Origin: Chlorobiota bacterium
GTDB lineage: Bacteria > Bacteroidota > Ignavibacteria > OLB7
DNA length: 64,000 bases
Assembly: GCA_016700335.1 (NCBI GenBank)
Contig: CP065014.1
Location: 2,827,001 to 2,891,000 of the forward strand
Reading direction: 5' to 3'
Shown: in pieces, positions 43,805-53,428 of the stretch
Numbering within the stretch: position 1 is the first letter of the stretch
Layout of the letters: the number at the start of each line of letters is the position of its first letter
Made by a program: the position numbers and the translations under genes
Notes under the pieces: model-generated
Told to the model about the DNA's origin: nothing
Database searches by the model: none
What the model saw: only the letters and a program-made list of their open reading frames with translations

Positions 43805-45958
43805 TTATGAGTTTTTAGGTTGACCTAGATTAATATCAGTTGTACCTCTTTCAAGCAATAAACTAAATATAGCTCTAGTTGCAAATACAGCTGTTAATAA
43901 AGTTGCAAGCAAACCTATTACTAATGTAACTGCAAAACCTTTTATTGGTCCTGATCCAAATAGATAAAGAATTACACCAGTACCAATTGTAGTTAAATGA
44001 GTATCAATAATTGCAGTAAAAGCTCTATCAAATCCTAAATTAACTGCAGTTTTCAATGGTTTAGCTAATGCCAATTCTTCTCTTATCCTCTCATATATCA
44101 GAATGTTTGCATCTACAGCCATTCCAATTGTAAGCACTAACCCTGCAATACCTGGAAGGGATAAAGTAAGCCCCATTGAAGCTAAAGCAGCAATAGTTAT
44201 AATCAAGTTCAATATAACACCAATATCAGCAATTACACCTCCAGTAACATAATACATTAACATAAATACAATAACTAAAAGTGCTGCTAATAATGTAGAA
44301 TTTATACCTTGGCTAATAGAATCATCTCCTAAAGATGCTCCAACAACTCTTTCTTCAATAATTGAAACAGGTGCTTTTAATGCTCCAGCTTTTAAAACTG
44401 TTGAAAGTAATTGAGCTTCCTTTGTATCTTTAGAACCTGATATTTGAGAATTTCCACCAGTTATCTTATTTTGTACAGTCGGTGCAGAATAAACTGCTGA
44501 ATCCAATACTACTGCAATTCTTTTCTTAATATTCTTTCCTGTGATTGTACCCCATTGTTCAGCACCATCAGCGTCCATTTGCATTGTTACAACTGGTCTT
44601 CCATTCTGATCAAATGAAGGAGAAGCATCAGTTATAACTTCACCTGTTAACTCAGGGTCTTTATTAATTGCATACATACCATACAAACCTCCATCAGGAT
44701 TTTTTTCATCAGGATATTCTGCTTTATCACTAAATGCAAAAATTATACCTTCTGGGATTAATCCTTTTACATCATTACGTGCTAAAATATTCTTAACTGT
44801 TTGAATTTTAGATTTTGGTACACTAAAGAAATATTCTCCCTTAGGGAACTCATTGCCAATAAAAGACATATCTTGAGGCGAACCTTCTTCAGTTGTAGAG
44901 ACTCTACTCAAAAATAAAGTTGTAAATGGATGATCTTTCTGATAAGCTGCAGCCTGTTTATCTTTTGGAAGATTTTTATATGGATTACTTGGATCATAAG
45001 CAGTGTCTGCTTTAGTCGTATCCTTTTTAGTACTATCTTTCTTTGTTGAATCTTTTTTTGTTGAATCTTTTTTTGCAATTTTATTAGTATCTTTTTTCAA
45101 AGAGTCCTTCTTAATTGTTTCTTTCTTAAGTGTATCCTTTTTATTAATATCCTTTTTAGTGGTATCAACTTTTAATTTGTTAGAATCCTTTAAAGTTGTA
45201 TCTGCTGTTGAGATATTTTTTCCTGCTAATAAATCATCAATTTTCTTAAATGCTAAAGCAGTTTCTTTGTCATTTTTAACTAGTTTGAATTCTAATCTAG
45301 CTGTTGTTGAAATAAGTGAACGAATCTCTTTTTCATCACTTACTCCTGGAAGTTCAAGAATTATTCTTCTTGTTCCTTGCTTTTGAATTGTAGGTTCTGC
45401 TACTCCATATTTATCAATTCTCTGTCGTACAACCTCTAAGGCTTGATCAACAGCATCTTCAATATTTTTTGTAAGTTTACTATAAATGCCGTCATCATTA
45501 TTATCCGCACTACCTAAGTTACCGAAGTCATAGTATGATGCTAATGTTTTGCCTTTTGGCTTTGCAATTTCGTTAAAATGCTTTTTGAATATATCTATAA
45601 CTGGCTCGTCTGAATTCTTAGCTTCCTCGCGAGTTTTTGTTATTACTTCTTCAAATGTAGCATCAATTGCATCTCGCATTGCACTTTCCTGAAGAAGTGC
45701 CACTGCATCAACCTCCATTGTGATATACATACCACCTCTCAGATCAAGTCCTAGCTTTATTCTTTTTTCTTGTACATTACGGAAACTTTCGCCATTAAGC
45801 GAATCCCATTTTGCTCTTAAAACACTGTCCTTGCTATTTTTAACAATTGGGCGTTCTTTCTCCATTTGGTAATATTTGTATGTGGGCCATAAAGAATATA
45901 AAGACCCAAGCAATACAAGTCCCACAAATATGAGACGATTTCTTGTAGATGAACTCAC
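43805..45958 (-). CDS. secD: Protein translocase subunit SecD with lysine-rich insert
   Basis: 717 residues, longer than E. coli SecD (615). It has IKLGLDLRGGMYITMEV near residue 67, P1 base strands (KYGVAEPTIQKQGTRRIILELPGV) and six helices at the C-terminus with GMAVDANILIYERIREEL. Residues ~251-322 of the periplasmic P1 domain are an unusual low-complexity insert of repeated KKD[ST] units (DSTKKDSTKKDSTKKD among them). The start codon is GTG. Promoter not clear; a hairpin (46036-46057) lies in the leader. Confidence 0.93.
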   Translation of the reverse strand: MSSSTRNRLIFVGLVLLGSLYSLWPTYKYYQMEKERPIVKNSKDSVLRAKWDSLNGESFRNVQEKRIKLGLDLRGGMYITMEVDAVALLQESAMRDAIDATFEEVITKTREEAKNSDEPVIDIFKKHFNEIAKPKGKTLASYYDFGNLGSADNNDDGIYSKLTKNIEDAVDQALEVVRQRIDKYGVAEPTIQKQGTRRIILELPGVSDEKEIRSLISTTARLEFKLVKNDKETALAFKKIDDLLAGKNISTADTTLKDSNKLKVDTTKKDINKKDTLKKETIKKDSLKKDTNKIAKKDSTKKDSTKKDSTKKDTTKADTAYDPSNPYKNLPKDKQAAAYQKDHPFTTLFLSRVSTTEEGSPQDMSFIGNEFPKGEYFFSVPKSKIQTVKNILARNDVKGLIPEGIIFAFSDKAEYPDEKNPDGGLYGMYAINKDPELTGEVITDASPSFDQNGRPVVTMQMDADGAEQWGTITGKNIKKRIAVVLDSAVYSAPTVQNKITGGNSQISGSKDTKEAQLLSTVLKAGALKAPVSIIEERVVGASLGDDSISQGINSTLLAALLVIVFMLMYYVTGGVIADIGVILNLIITIAALASMGLTLSLPGIAGLVLTIGMAVDANILIYERIREELALAKPLKTAVNLGFDRAFTAIIDTHLTTIGTGVILYLFGSGPIKGFAVTLVIGLLATLLTAVFATRAIFSLLLERGTTDINLGQPKNS

Positions 45959-46327
45959 CTTACTTTGAAAATTTTATGATTTGATTAATATAATTTACTG
46001 GACAATAACTAATAGAACTTTCAATAATTTAAAACTATTCTAAATGATATTAGAATAACAATTATTTACTAACTGTTTTACATAATACTTAATATTCATT
46101 TAAATGCTCTTAACCTTAGATTGAGTCAAGATTTGCAAAAATAATTAAACCAAGTGTACTGAAAGGTTTTTTTTTTATTTATTGTTGAAAAATGAATTTC
46201 ATCTTAACATTATAATATTCAATGTATAACTTTTTTTACCATATTTTATTCAAAACAACTTATCAATTTATACCTAAATTTCGTAAATTTGATTCTTTAA
46301 TACTATAAAATATTTGTATCAATTTAT
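45959..46327. other. Divergent intergenic region secD / HAD gene
   Basis: 369 bases without a gene, very AT-rich. It holds a small hairpin TATTCTAA/TTAGAATA at 46036-46057, a possible minus-strand -7 box (TATTTTTG, 46143-46136) and a plus-strand -7 box (TAAATTTG, 46284-46291). Nothing else is recognised. Confidence 0.5.
46284..46291 (+). promoter_or_regulatory. -7 box candidate for the HAD phosphatase gene
   Basis: TAAATTTG fits TAnnTTTG, 36 bases before the TTG start; no TTG at the ideal upstream distance. Confidence 0.35.
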
Positions 46328-46972
46328 TTGAACACTATTGACTACTTCCTCTTTGACTTAGATGGAACCTTAACTGACTCCAAAATTGGAATCCTGAATT
46401 CATATATTTATGCATTAAAAAAAATGTGTATTCAAGATTTAGATACTGAAACCTTAGAATCTTATATAGGTCATCCACTTAAAAATACTTTTATGGAAAG
46501 GTATAATCTTTCAGAGTATGATGCAAATGAATCTGTTTCTTTTTATAGAGAATATTTTTCAGAGTTTGGTTTGTTTGAGAACAAATTGTATCCTGGAGTA
46601 TTTAAAACTCTAAATGATTTAAAAAACTTGAATAAGAAACTTTTTGTTGTTACTTCTAAACCAAAATTTTTTGCTGATAAAATTATTAACCATTTTAATT
46701 TAGTTCAATTCTTTAAAGATATTATTGGTAGTAATTTAGATAATTCAATGACCAATAAATCGGATTTGATTAAATTTACAACCAATATTCACAAATTAGA
46801 AATTCAGAAATGTTTAATGATCGGAGATAGAAAACATGATATTATTGGAGCTAAAAATGTTGGGGTTAGTTCATGTGCTGTAACTTATGGGTACGGATCA
46901 TTAAATGAATTAAAAGATGAAAACCCAGATTTTGTTGTCGATAATTTATCTGATATTCTAAATTTTATATAA
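46328..46972 (+). CDS. HAD-superfamily phosphatase, phosphoglycolate-phosphatase-like
   Basis: 214 residues. HAD motif I is DLDGTL (D10, D12), motif II VVTSKPKFF, motif III the Lys in MTNKSDLI, motif IV MIGDRKHDIIGAKN. The helical C1 cap sits between motifs I and II, as in PGP/Gph-like enzymes that hydrolyse small phosphate esters. The start must be TTG at 46328 or a weaker codon, because no ATG occurs in frame before motif I. The next gene is a glycosyltransferase 78 bases downstream on the same strand. Confidence 0.85.
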   Translation: MNTIDYFLFDLDGTLTDSKIGILNSYIYALKKMCIQDLDTETLESYIGHPLKNTFMERYNLSEYDANESVSFYREYFSEFGLFENKLYPGVFKTLNDLKNLNKKLFVVTSKPKFFADKIINHFNLVQFFKDIIGSNLDNSMTNKSDLIKFTTNIHKLEIQKCLMIGDRKHDIIGAKNVGVSSCAVTYGYGSLNELKDENPDFVVDNLSDILNFI

Positions 46973-47050
46973 AATAAATCAATTTAAATTTTAATTTTTA
47001 AATTCTTTTCATTGTAAAATTTAATTTAAAATAAATCATTCAATCGTAAA

Positions 47051-48220
47051 ATGAAAAAGCTATTACATATAACAAATCAACCAACACCTTATAGACTTCC
47101 TCAATACAAAGAGTTTTCAAACAAGTTTCTAAAAGTTAGAATTCATTTTAGCATATTATTTGTAAGTGGAAGAGGTAGAAAAAGAATTTGGGAATTTAAT
47201 GAAGAAGATTTTAATAATTTAGATTGTTTGAATTCAACATTTGGAAAACCTTTAACTTATAAAGATGTTGTAAACAATATTAAAAAATTAAATCCAGATT
47301 ACATAACTTTAGCTTGGGCTATGGATTTACTAGCTTTAAGAATTCTAGTCTATTCAAAGTTAAAAAAAATACCTTGTTTTTTATATACTGGAGCAACTAA
47401 AAATGCTCTTTCTATTGTGAATCAACCCAAGAAATTTCTTTCATTTGTTTTTAGAAAATTCTTTTTTAAACTTTCAAATGGATTTATTGCTTATGGAACT
47501 AGGACTAAAGACTATTTACTTTCTAATGGTGTTAAATCTAAATTGATATCTATTGCAATTAATACTGTTGATACTAATTTCTTTAGAGATGAGGTTTTAA
47601 AACTTAAGAATTCAGGTACATTGGTTGGTAATAAAAGTAGTTTTAAAAATAAAGATGGAGAGAGTTTTAAGTTGCATATTCTTTTTATAGGTGAATTAAT
47701 TAAACTAAAACAAATTCATTACACAATTCAAGCAATTGCTAAACTCAATAGACATGATATTGCATTACATATTGTAGGAAGTGGTCCAGAAGAAATTTAT
47801 TTGAAATCTTTATCTAGAGATTGTAATTTAAGTGATTCAGTTTTTTTTCATGGTTATAAACAAAAAAATGAAATTCCATATTACCTTTCAATATCTGATG
47901 CTGCTGTTTTTACATCTAATAAAGAAGAAAGATTTGGCTTAGTTTTAGTAGAATATGCATGTGCAGCTTTGCCTACAATAGCCTCAACTTATGCAGGAGG
48001 AACCTGCGATGTAGTCTTAGATGGGGTTTCAGGATTTGAAATACCACCAGAAAATATTAACCAATTTTCATTATCAATCGCAACACTTGCAGATAACCTA
48101 AGTTTACGAAAAAGTATGTCTGAATCAGCATTTAAGCACTCTATTAATAATTTATCTTTAAGTAAAAGTGCTGATGGTTATTTGGATTTATTTAAAAAAT
48201 TAAATTATATTGACTTGTGA
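47051..48220 (+). CDS. Glycosyltransferase family 4 protein
   Basis: 389 residues. GT-B fold: N-terminal half with TNQPTPYRLPQYKEF, C-terminal Rossmann half with HILFIGELIKLKQIHYTI, HIVGSGPEE and the E-x7-E donor-binding motif in KEERFGLVLVEYACAALP. The acceptor is probably a lipid-linked or envelope glycan. No other polysaccharide genes are nearby. The stop codon lies in a weak hairpin (48217-48241, GTGATTTA/TAAATCAC). Confidence 0.85.
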   Translation: MKKLLHITNQPTPYRLPQYKEFSNKFLKVRIHFSILFVSGRGRKRIWEFNEEDFNNLDCLNSTFGKPLTYKDVVNNIKKLNPDYITLAWAMDLLALRILVYSKLKKIPCFLYTGATKNALSIVNQPKKFLSFVFRKFFFKLSNGFIAYGTRTKDYLLSNGVKSKLISIAINTVDTNFFRDEVLKLKNSGTLVGNKSSFKNKDGESFKLHILFIGELIKLKQIHYTIQAIAKLNRHDIALHIVGSGPEEIYLKSLSRDCNLSDSVFFHGYKQKNEIPYYLSISDAAVFTSNKEERFGLVLVEYACAALPTIASTYAGGTCDVVLDGVSGFEIPPENINQFSLSIATLADNLSLRKSMSESAFKHSINNLSLSKSADGYLDLFKKLNYIDL

Positions 48221-48246
48221 TTTATGTAAAATTTAAATCACTTTAA

Positions 48247-49074
48247 TTAAATTAATTTTTCCTTTTCAATGTTATTTATTGAAATTAAATCATCAATTGT
48301 AATTCCGTTTTTAACATCAAAATTTCCAGATTTAGTTCTTCGAAGTTTAGTTAAATATCCTCCGCTATTACATTTCATACCAAAATCTCTTGCTATAGAT
48401 CTAATATAAGTACCTTTATTGCAAACAATTCTAAATTCAACTTCTATAATTGACTTCTCCAATTCAACACCGAAAACTTTCAGTTTTCGCGTGATACTTG
48501 TAACTTCAAATTCAGTAATTTCTATTTGCTTTGATTCAGGTATAAATTGCTCTCCTTCTCTTGCAAGCTCATACATTTTTCTTCCATTGATTTTTCTAGC
48601 TGAGTAAATTGGAGGTATTTGTTGTGTTTGTCCAATAAAATCAAATGCAACATTTTCAATTACTAAATTTGTAATATCTTCTGTTGAAAAAAATTCTGTT
48701 GGCTCGATTTCAGCATCATCTGTTTTACTCGATGCACCAATAGTTATAACTCCAATATATTCCTTGATTTCAGATTGTAATCTATCTGCAATTTTTGTAG
48801 CTTTGCCTAAGCAGATTAATAACAATCCTGTTGCAAGTGGGTCTAGTGTACCAGTATGACCAACTTTTTTAATTCTTAATAGGTTTCTTACTTTAGCAAC
48901 AACATCAAAAGAAGTCCACTCTAGACCTTTATCAAAAATAATTATCCCTTCTGTTAATGATAATTTATCTACAATTAATGATTTGATATTATCTTTTGAA
49001 TAAATTTTTGGAAGAATTAACTCTCCACTATTGTAAATCGTATTATCATTAACTATTTTTTTCTGAGTAATCAC
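48247..49074 (-). CDS. truB: tRNA pseudouridine(55) synthase TruB
   Basis: 275 residues from the GTG at 49074; the frame can be extended to a TTG at 49116 but contains no ATG before the TruB core. Core motifs: GIIIFDKGLEWTSFDVVAKV, GHTGTLDPLATGLLLICLG with the catalytic Asp, KEYIGVITIG, and GTYIRSIARDFG. It makes pseudouridine 55 in the tRNA T loop. It is the last gene of the rimP cluster but is separated from rbfA by a terminator (49115-49150). Confidence 0.9.
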   Translation of the reverse strand: MITQKKIVNDNTIYNSGELILPKIYSKDNIKSLIVDKLSLTEGIIIFDKGLEWTSFDVVAKVRNLLRIKKVGHTGTLDPLATGLLLICLGKATKIADRLQSEIKEYIGVITIGASSKTDDAEIEPTEFFSTEDITNLVIENVAFDFIGQTQQIPPIYSARKINGRKMYELAREGEQFIPESKQIEITEFEVTSITRKLKVFGVELEKSIIEVEFRIVCNKGTYIRSIARDFGMKCNSGGYLTKLRRTKSGNFDVKNGITIDDLISINNIEKEKLI

Positions 49075-49114
49075 TATAAGAATTATTGGTAAGTGAAATT
49101 TAGAATTAATAAAC

Positions 49115-49150
49115 AAAAAATCAGGTTAATCGAGTTACCGATTTAACCTG
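49115..49150 (-). terminator. Terminator between rbfA and truB
   Basis: On the minus strand CAGGTTAAATCG pairs with CGATTAACCTG (one bulged A), followed by TTTTTTG. It lies 47 bases after the rbfA stop and directly ahead of truB, so truB needs read-through or its own promoter. Confidence 0.8.
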
Positions 49151-49197
49151 AAGCTTGTAAATTTAATAATTATTAAAAATTTATTAAATTTTTTTTT

Positions 49198-49548
49198 TTA
49201 GAATTTGTTTGTCTCTTTAAGTTCCTTTAAAACCTCATCGATATGTTCTAAAGCTCCAACGGTATGATCTAAAAAAAATCTTAGTTCTGGCAATATTTTT
49301 AAAGTAACCATTGGACCAAGCCTTTTTCTATATTCGAAAGATCTAGCATTTAACTTCTTAACAATCAGAACTGGATCAGTTATAGTTCTAAACAAACTAA
49401 CATAAACTTTAGCAATTGATACATCTGGGCTAACTTTTACATCTACAACAGATAGCATGCCATCTACAAAATCTGGCTTAAATTTTTGGAACTGTTCAGC
49501 AATTGCTTCTTTAATTACTGACCCAACTTTTTCTGTTCTAACTGACAA
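49198..49548 (-). CDS. rbfA: Ribosome-binding factor A
   Basis: 116 residues, usual length. KH-type fold with RTEKVGSVIKEAIAEQF, VDVKVSPDVSIAKVYVS and PELRFFLDHTVGALEHIDEV. It helps mature the 16S rRNA 5' end in the 30S subunit. The start codon is TTG (49548-49546), since no ATG is in frame ahead of the RTEKVG motif. It lies 106 bases behind infB in the same operon and ends in a terminator. Confidence 0.9.
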   Translation of the reverse strand: MSVRTEKVGSVIKEAIAEQFQKFKPDFVDGMLSVVDVKVSPDVSIAKVYVSLFRTITDPVLIVKKLNARSFEYRKRLGPMVTLKILPELRFFLDHTVGALEHIDEVLKELKETNKF

Positions 49549-49654
49549 TTTAAATAAAAATAAAATTATTAATATTAAAAAACTAAAGATTTAAAACTTC
49601 AACTTAACTTAAAATATATTGAATAAAATTTCAATATCAAACACTTAAATTACT

Positions 49655-52600
49655 TTAATCAATTATTGCCGATTCTAATTTACGTTTAACTTCAACTATT
49701 TTATATGATTCACAAATATCACCTTGCTTAAGATCATTAAATCCTTGGAATGAAATTCCGCATTCAAAGCCAGAATCAACTTCTTTAACATCATCCTTGT
49801 GACGTTTTAGAGAATCAATGCTACCATTAAATATTTCAAATCCATCTCTTAAAATTCTAACTTTATCATTTCTTATAATTTTTCCATCAGTAACATAACA
49901 ACCAGCAATAGTACCGATTTTAGATATTTTGAAAATATCTCGAATCTCAACTGTTGAAGTGATTTCTTCTTTTTCAACGGGTTTAAGCATCCCCTCAAGG
50001 GCTGTTTTAACCTCACTTACAGCCTCATAAATAATTTGATAAATTCTAATATCTACACCTTCATGTTCAGCTAATTTGCGAGCTTTTAAGTTAGGTCTAA
50101 CATGAAAACCAATAATAATGGCATCTGATGCTGCTGCTAAAAGTACATCACTTTCAGATATTTCACCTACCGATTTAAGTACAATACTTACTTGAATTTC
50201 AGAATTTGATAGTTTCAACAATGAATCAGCCACTGCTTCAACAGAACCGTCAACATCACCTTTAATAATGAGTCTAAGATTTTGAACACCACCTTTTGCT
50301 ATTTGAGCAGAAATTTGATCTAAAGTAATATGACGTCTTTGTTTAAATTCTTGTTCACGTTTTAACTGTTGTCTTTTGTTTGCAATTTCTCTTGTTTCTT
50401 GTTCACTTTCAAGAACAACAAGTGTATCCCCAGCAGCTGGAATACCATCCAAGCCTAACACTTGAGCAGGCTCTGAAGGTCTTACTTCTGTAATTCTTTT
50501 ACCACGTTCATCTAATAAAGCTCTGATTCTTCCTGCGTACTGACCAACAACAAAATTATCACCTACTCTTAAAGTACCTTTTTGAACTAATACATTTGCA
50601 ATGATACCTTTGCCTTTATCTAATTCAGCTTCAATAACCACTCCACGTGCTTCTCTATCTGGATTTGCTTTTAAGTCTAAAAGTTCAGCTTCAAGTAAAA
50701 TTCTTTCTAGCAAATCATTAACTCCCGTTCCTTTTTTAGCAGATACAGGCACACATCCATATTTGCCACCCCATTCTTCAACCAAAACACCTCTATCAGC
50801 TAGTTGCTGTTTGATTCTTTCAAGATTTGAATCAGATTTATCTATTTTATTTATAGCTACTATCATTGGCACATTTGCAGCCAAGGCATGAGAAATAGCT
50901 TCAACTGTTTGTGGCATCACTGCATCATCTGCTGCAACAACTAATATTACAATGTCTGTAACTTGTGCTCCACGAGCACGCATAGCTGTAAACGCTTCGT
51001 GACCTGGAGTATCCAGAAAAGTAATTTTTCGTCCATCAGGTATTTGAACTGAATAAGCCCCAATGTGTTGAGTAATTCCCCCAGCCTCTCCTGCTACAAC
51101 ACTTGCACTCCTAATATAATCAAGTAATGAAGTTTTTCCATGATCCACGTGACCCATTATAGTTACAATAGGTGCTCTTGGTTTTAAAGTATCATCTGCA
51201 TCTGGTATGTCATCAAGTGACTTTTCTTCGTATTCAGTTATGAATTCTACAGTATAATCAAATTCATCTGCTACTAATTGGATTGTATCAGTATCTAATC
51301 TTTGGTTGATAGATACCATCAAGCCAAGACCAATACACTTACCAATTACTTGACCAACTTGAACATCCATCAGGCTAGCCAACTCTGCTACAGTTACAAA
51401 TTCAGTAACCTTTAGAATATTTGCTGATAATGCGTCATGCTCAGCTGATTTAGTTGCTTTCTCTTCACGAGCATCTCTTTTTATTCGACTACGTTTTTGG
51501 CGTTGAGATCCAGTTTGATCATCCATGGCAGCCCTCGTCTCTCTAATAGCCTTTTGAACTTCTTCTTGACTTACTGGTATTCCACGTTTACGTTTTTTAT
51601 TATCCTTACCAAATTTGTTTGCCCCTCCTCCTTGTTGTGGTGGTTTGTTTGGATTATTAAATACAGGTCGTACCGAATTAGAACCAGGTGTTCCAGTGTT
51701 AGTAGTTCTGTTTTGGAATCCAGCATTTCCACTAGTTCCATAAGTTCTGTTTGGTTGTGTAAATCCTGGTCTACCATTTCTATTAACTTGCCCACCACCA
51801 GTTGCTTGTCCTTGACGAGCAGTCTGTTGACCTGAACCCGTTCCTGTATTTCTATTTTGATATCCAGTATTTGATCCACCAACATTTCTATTTGGTGATC
51901 CTTGAGGCACATATCCTGTTCTTTGCCCTATAGTTGATCCTGTTGTACCACCGCTTGTAGTTTTATTAACAAACTTACCTTGAGCATCTTTTCTATTTTG
52001 AAATTGACCTTGATTTTGACCTTGATTTTGACCTTGATTTTGACCTTGATTTTGATTTTTAGCTTCTCTATCAATATCAACTTTAGCTCCTTTTATACGT
52101 TTTCTCTTTTTCTTATCTCGACCACCTTTAACTTCTTCTGTTTTAGCAATTTCAATTTTGCCAAGGACAGTTAAACCTTGAAGTTTCGGAGGAGGTGCAA
52201 TTAATTTATGACCACCGGTTGTCTCGTATTCTTCAAATATAATATCCGTTTTATCTTCATTAGAAGTTTTATCTATCTTCCTTTTTTTATTTTTTAAATT
52301 TTTATCATTTTTAACTCCATCAATATCTAATTTTTCAGTTTTGTGAGTAATTTCAATTTTATTTAAATCTTTACTATCAGATTCTACGTCTATTTCATAT
52401 TTCTTAACAATTTCATCTATTTCTGGTTCAACATGCTTAATATATACTTTTTCCTCCTTTAACTCTACAATTTCAATTTCAGGAATTATAACAATCTTTG
52501 ATACAGATTTAACTTCCTCTTTATGATCAGGAATAGTATCTTTTACATTTTTATCATTAATAATATTTTCTGATTCTTTCTTCTTTTTTTCTTTAACTGA

Positions 52601-53275
52601 TGAACTAGAACCTTTTTTATCTGATTTAATTTGAACTTTAGGTTTGACCTCAATTTCATTTCCAAATATATCTAAGATTTCAATCTTAGATACTTTTTCG
52701 ATTGTTGAATCAACTTCAGCAATTACAGATTTTGTGATTATTAAATTTGACCTATCTTCTAGATTATTTGATTCTAAGTCATCTTTTTTAGTCTCAATAG
52801 GTGAAATATCAACAATTTGTTTTTCAACTACTTTATCTTCTATAATAATAGTTGGTTCTAAATGAATTTCTGGAATACTAATTGATTCATTAGATTGATT
52901 ATCTATTTCATTTTGTGAAACAACTTCTGACTTAAGTATTTCCTCAGTTAAATTTTCTTTGGTTTGTGATTCTAATGTTGGCTTAGTTGGGATTTTATAA
53001 GCTATAGGTTTGCCAATTAATTCCTCTTTAAGTTTTGCACTTTTCTCATGGTAAGCATCAACTTTTTTACGTTGTTTTTCAAGTTGTTTGTGCTCACGCT
53101 CAAACTTCCCCATTACAACATCATACATATCTTGGGTTAAGGCAGATGTAGGTTTATCAGCTATTTCATGCCCCTTAGTACGCAAAAATTCAACAATGGC
53201 ATCTTTACCAATGTTGAGTTCAGCTGCTACTTTAAATAGCCGATACGATGTGCCTTTTGAATTTGAATCTGTCAT
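49655..53275 (-). CDS. infB: Translation initiation factor IF-2
   Basis: 1206 residues, much longer than E. coli IF-2 (890). The N-terminal helical IF2_N segment (YRLFKVAAELNIGKDAIVEF) is followed by ~600 residues of low-complexity Lys/Glu/Ile and then Gln/Gly/Asn-rich sequence, with a run of QNQG repeats near 52003-52060. A second IF2_N-like segment (~650) precedes the GTPase with G1 GHVDHGKT (708-715), G3 DTPGHE and G4 NKID, then domains II-IV. It loads fMet-tRNA on the 30S and joins the subunits. Confidence 0.95.
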   Translation of the reverse strand: MTDSNSKGTSYRLFKVAAELNIGKDAIVEFLRTKGHEIADKPTSALTQDMYDVVMGKFEREHKQLEKQRKKVDAYHEKSAKLKEELIGKPIAYKIPTKPTLESQTKENLTEEILKSEVVSQNEIDNQSNESISIPEIHLEPTIIIEDKVVEKQIVDISPIETKKDDLESNNLEDRSNLIITKSVIAEVDSTIEKVSKIEILDIFGNEIEVKPKVQIKSDKKGSSSSVKEKKKKESENIINDKNVKDTIPDHKEEVKSVSKIVIIPEIEIVELKEEKVYIKHVEPEIDEIVKKYEIDVESDSKDLNKIEITHKTEKLDIDGVKNDKNLKNKKRKIDKTSNEDKTDIIFEEYETTGGHKLIAPPPKLQGLTVLGKIEIAKTEEVKGGRDKKKRKRIKGAKVDIDREAKNQNQGQNQGQNQGQNQGQFQNRKDAQGKFVNKTTSGGTTGSTIGQRTGYVPQGSPNRNVGGSNTGYQNRNTGTGSGQQTARQGQATGGGQVNRNGRPGFTQPNRTYGTSGNAGFQNRTTNTGTPGSNSVRPVFNNPNKPPQQGGGANKFGKDNKKRKRGIPVSQEEVQKAIRETRAAMDDQTGSQRQKRSRIKRDAREEKATKSAEHDALSANILKVTEFVTVAELASLMDVQVGQVIGKCIGLGLMVSINQRLDTDTIQLVADEFDYTVEFITEYEEKSLDDIPDADDTLKPRAPIVTIMGHVDHGKTSLLDYIRSASVVAGEAGGITQHIGAYSVQIPDGRKITFLDTPGHEAFTAMRARGAQVTDIVILVVAADDAVMPQTVEAISHALAANVPMIVAINKIDKSDSNLERIKQQLADRGVLVEEWGGKYGCVPVSAKKGTGVNDLLERILLEAELLDLKANPDREARGVVIEAELDKGKGIIANVLVQKGTLRVGDNFVVGQYAGRIRALLDERGKRITEVRPSEPAQVLGLDGIPAAGDTLVVLESEQETREIANKRQQLKREQEFKQRRHITLDQISAQIAKGGVQNLRLIIKGDVDGSVEAVADSLLKLSNSEIQVSIVLKSVGEISESDVLLAAASDAIIIGFHVRPNLKARKLAEHEGVDIRIYQIIYEAVSEVKTALEGMLKPVEKEEITSTVEIRDIFKISKIGTIAGCYVTDGKIIRNDKVRILRDGFEIFNGSIDSLKRHKDDVKEVDSGFECGISFQGFNDLKQGDICESYKIVEVKRKLESAIID
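52003..52060 (-). repeat. QNQG-encoding tandem repeat inside infB
   Basis: A 12-base unit (plus strand TTGACCTTGATT) occurs four to five times in tandem and encodes Gln-Asn-Gln-Gly. Being a multiple of three, copy-number changes keep the frame. Confidence 0.8.
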
Positions 53276-53428
53276 GTTCTAAAAAATCTGTGACTATAGT
53301 TGTTTTAATTATCGAACTTATTTCTAAAACAATATCAACCATACTTCTATTCAGGCAATATGTTCCCAAAAGTTTACATAATGCTTAATATTGTATATTT
53401 GTTATTAATCTGTGTTTTCATAACTTTA

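Noticed and set aside
45003..45386. 127-codon plus-strand ORF opposite secD
   Set aside because: Antisense of the lysine-rich repeat of SecD; Phe/Ser/Val-rich shadow with no homology.
51571..51912. 113-codon alternative-frame minus ORF inside infB
   Set aside because: It lies in the Gln/Gly/Asn-rich repeat region, where several frames stay open; the infB frame is the coding one.
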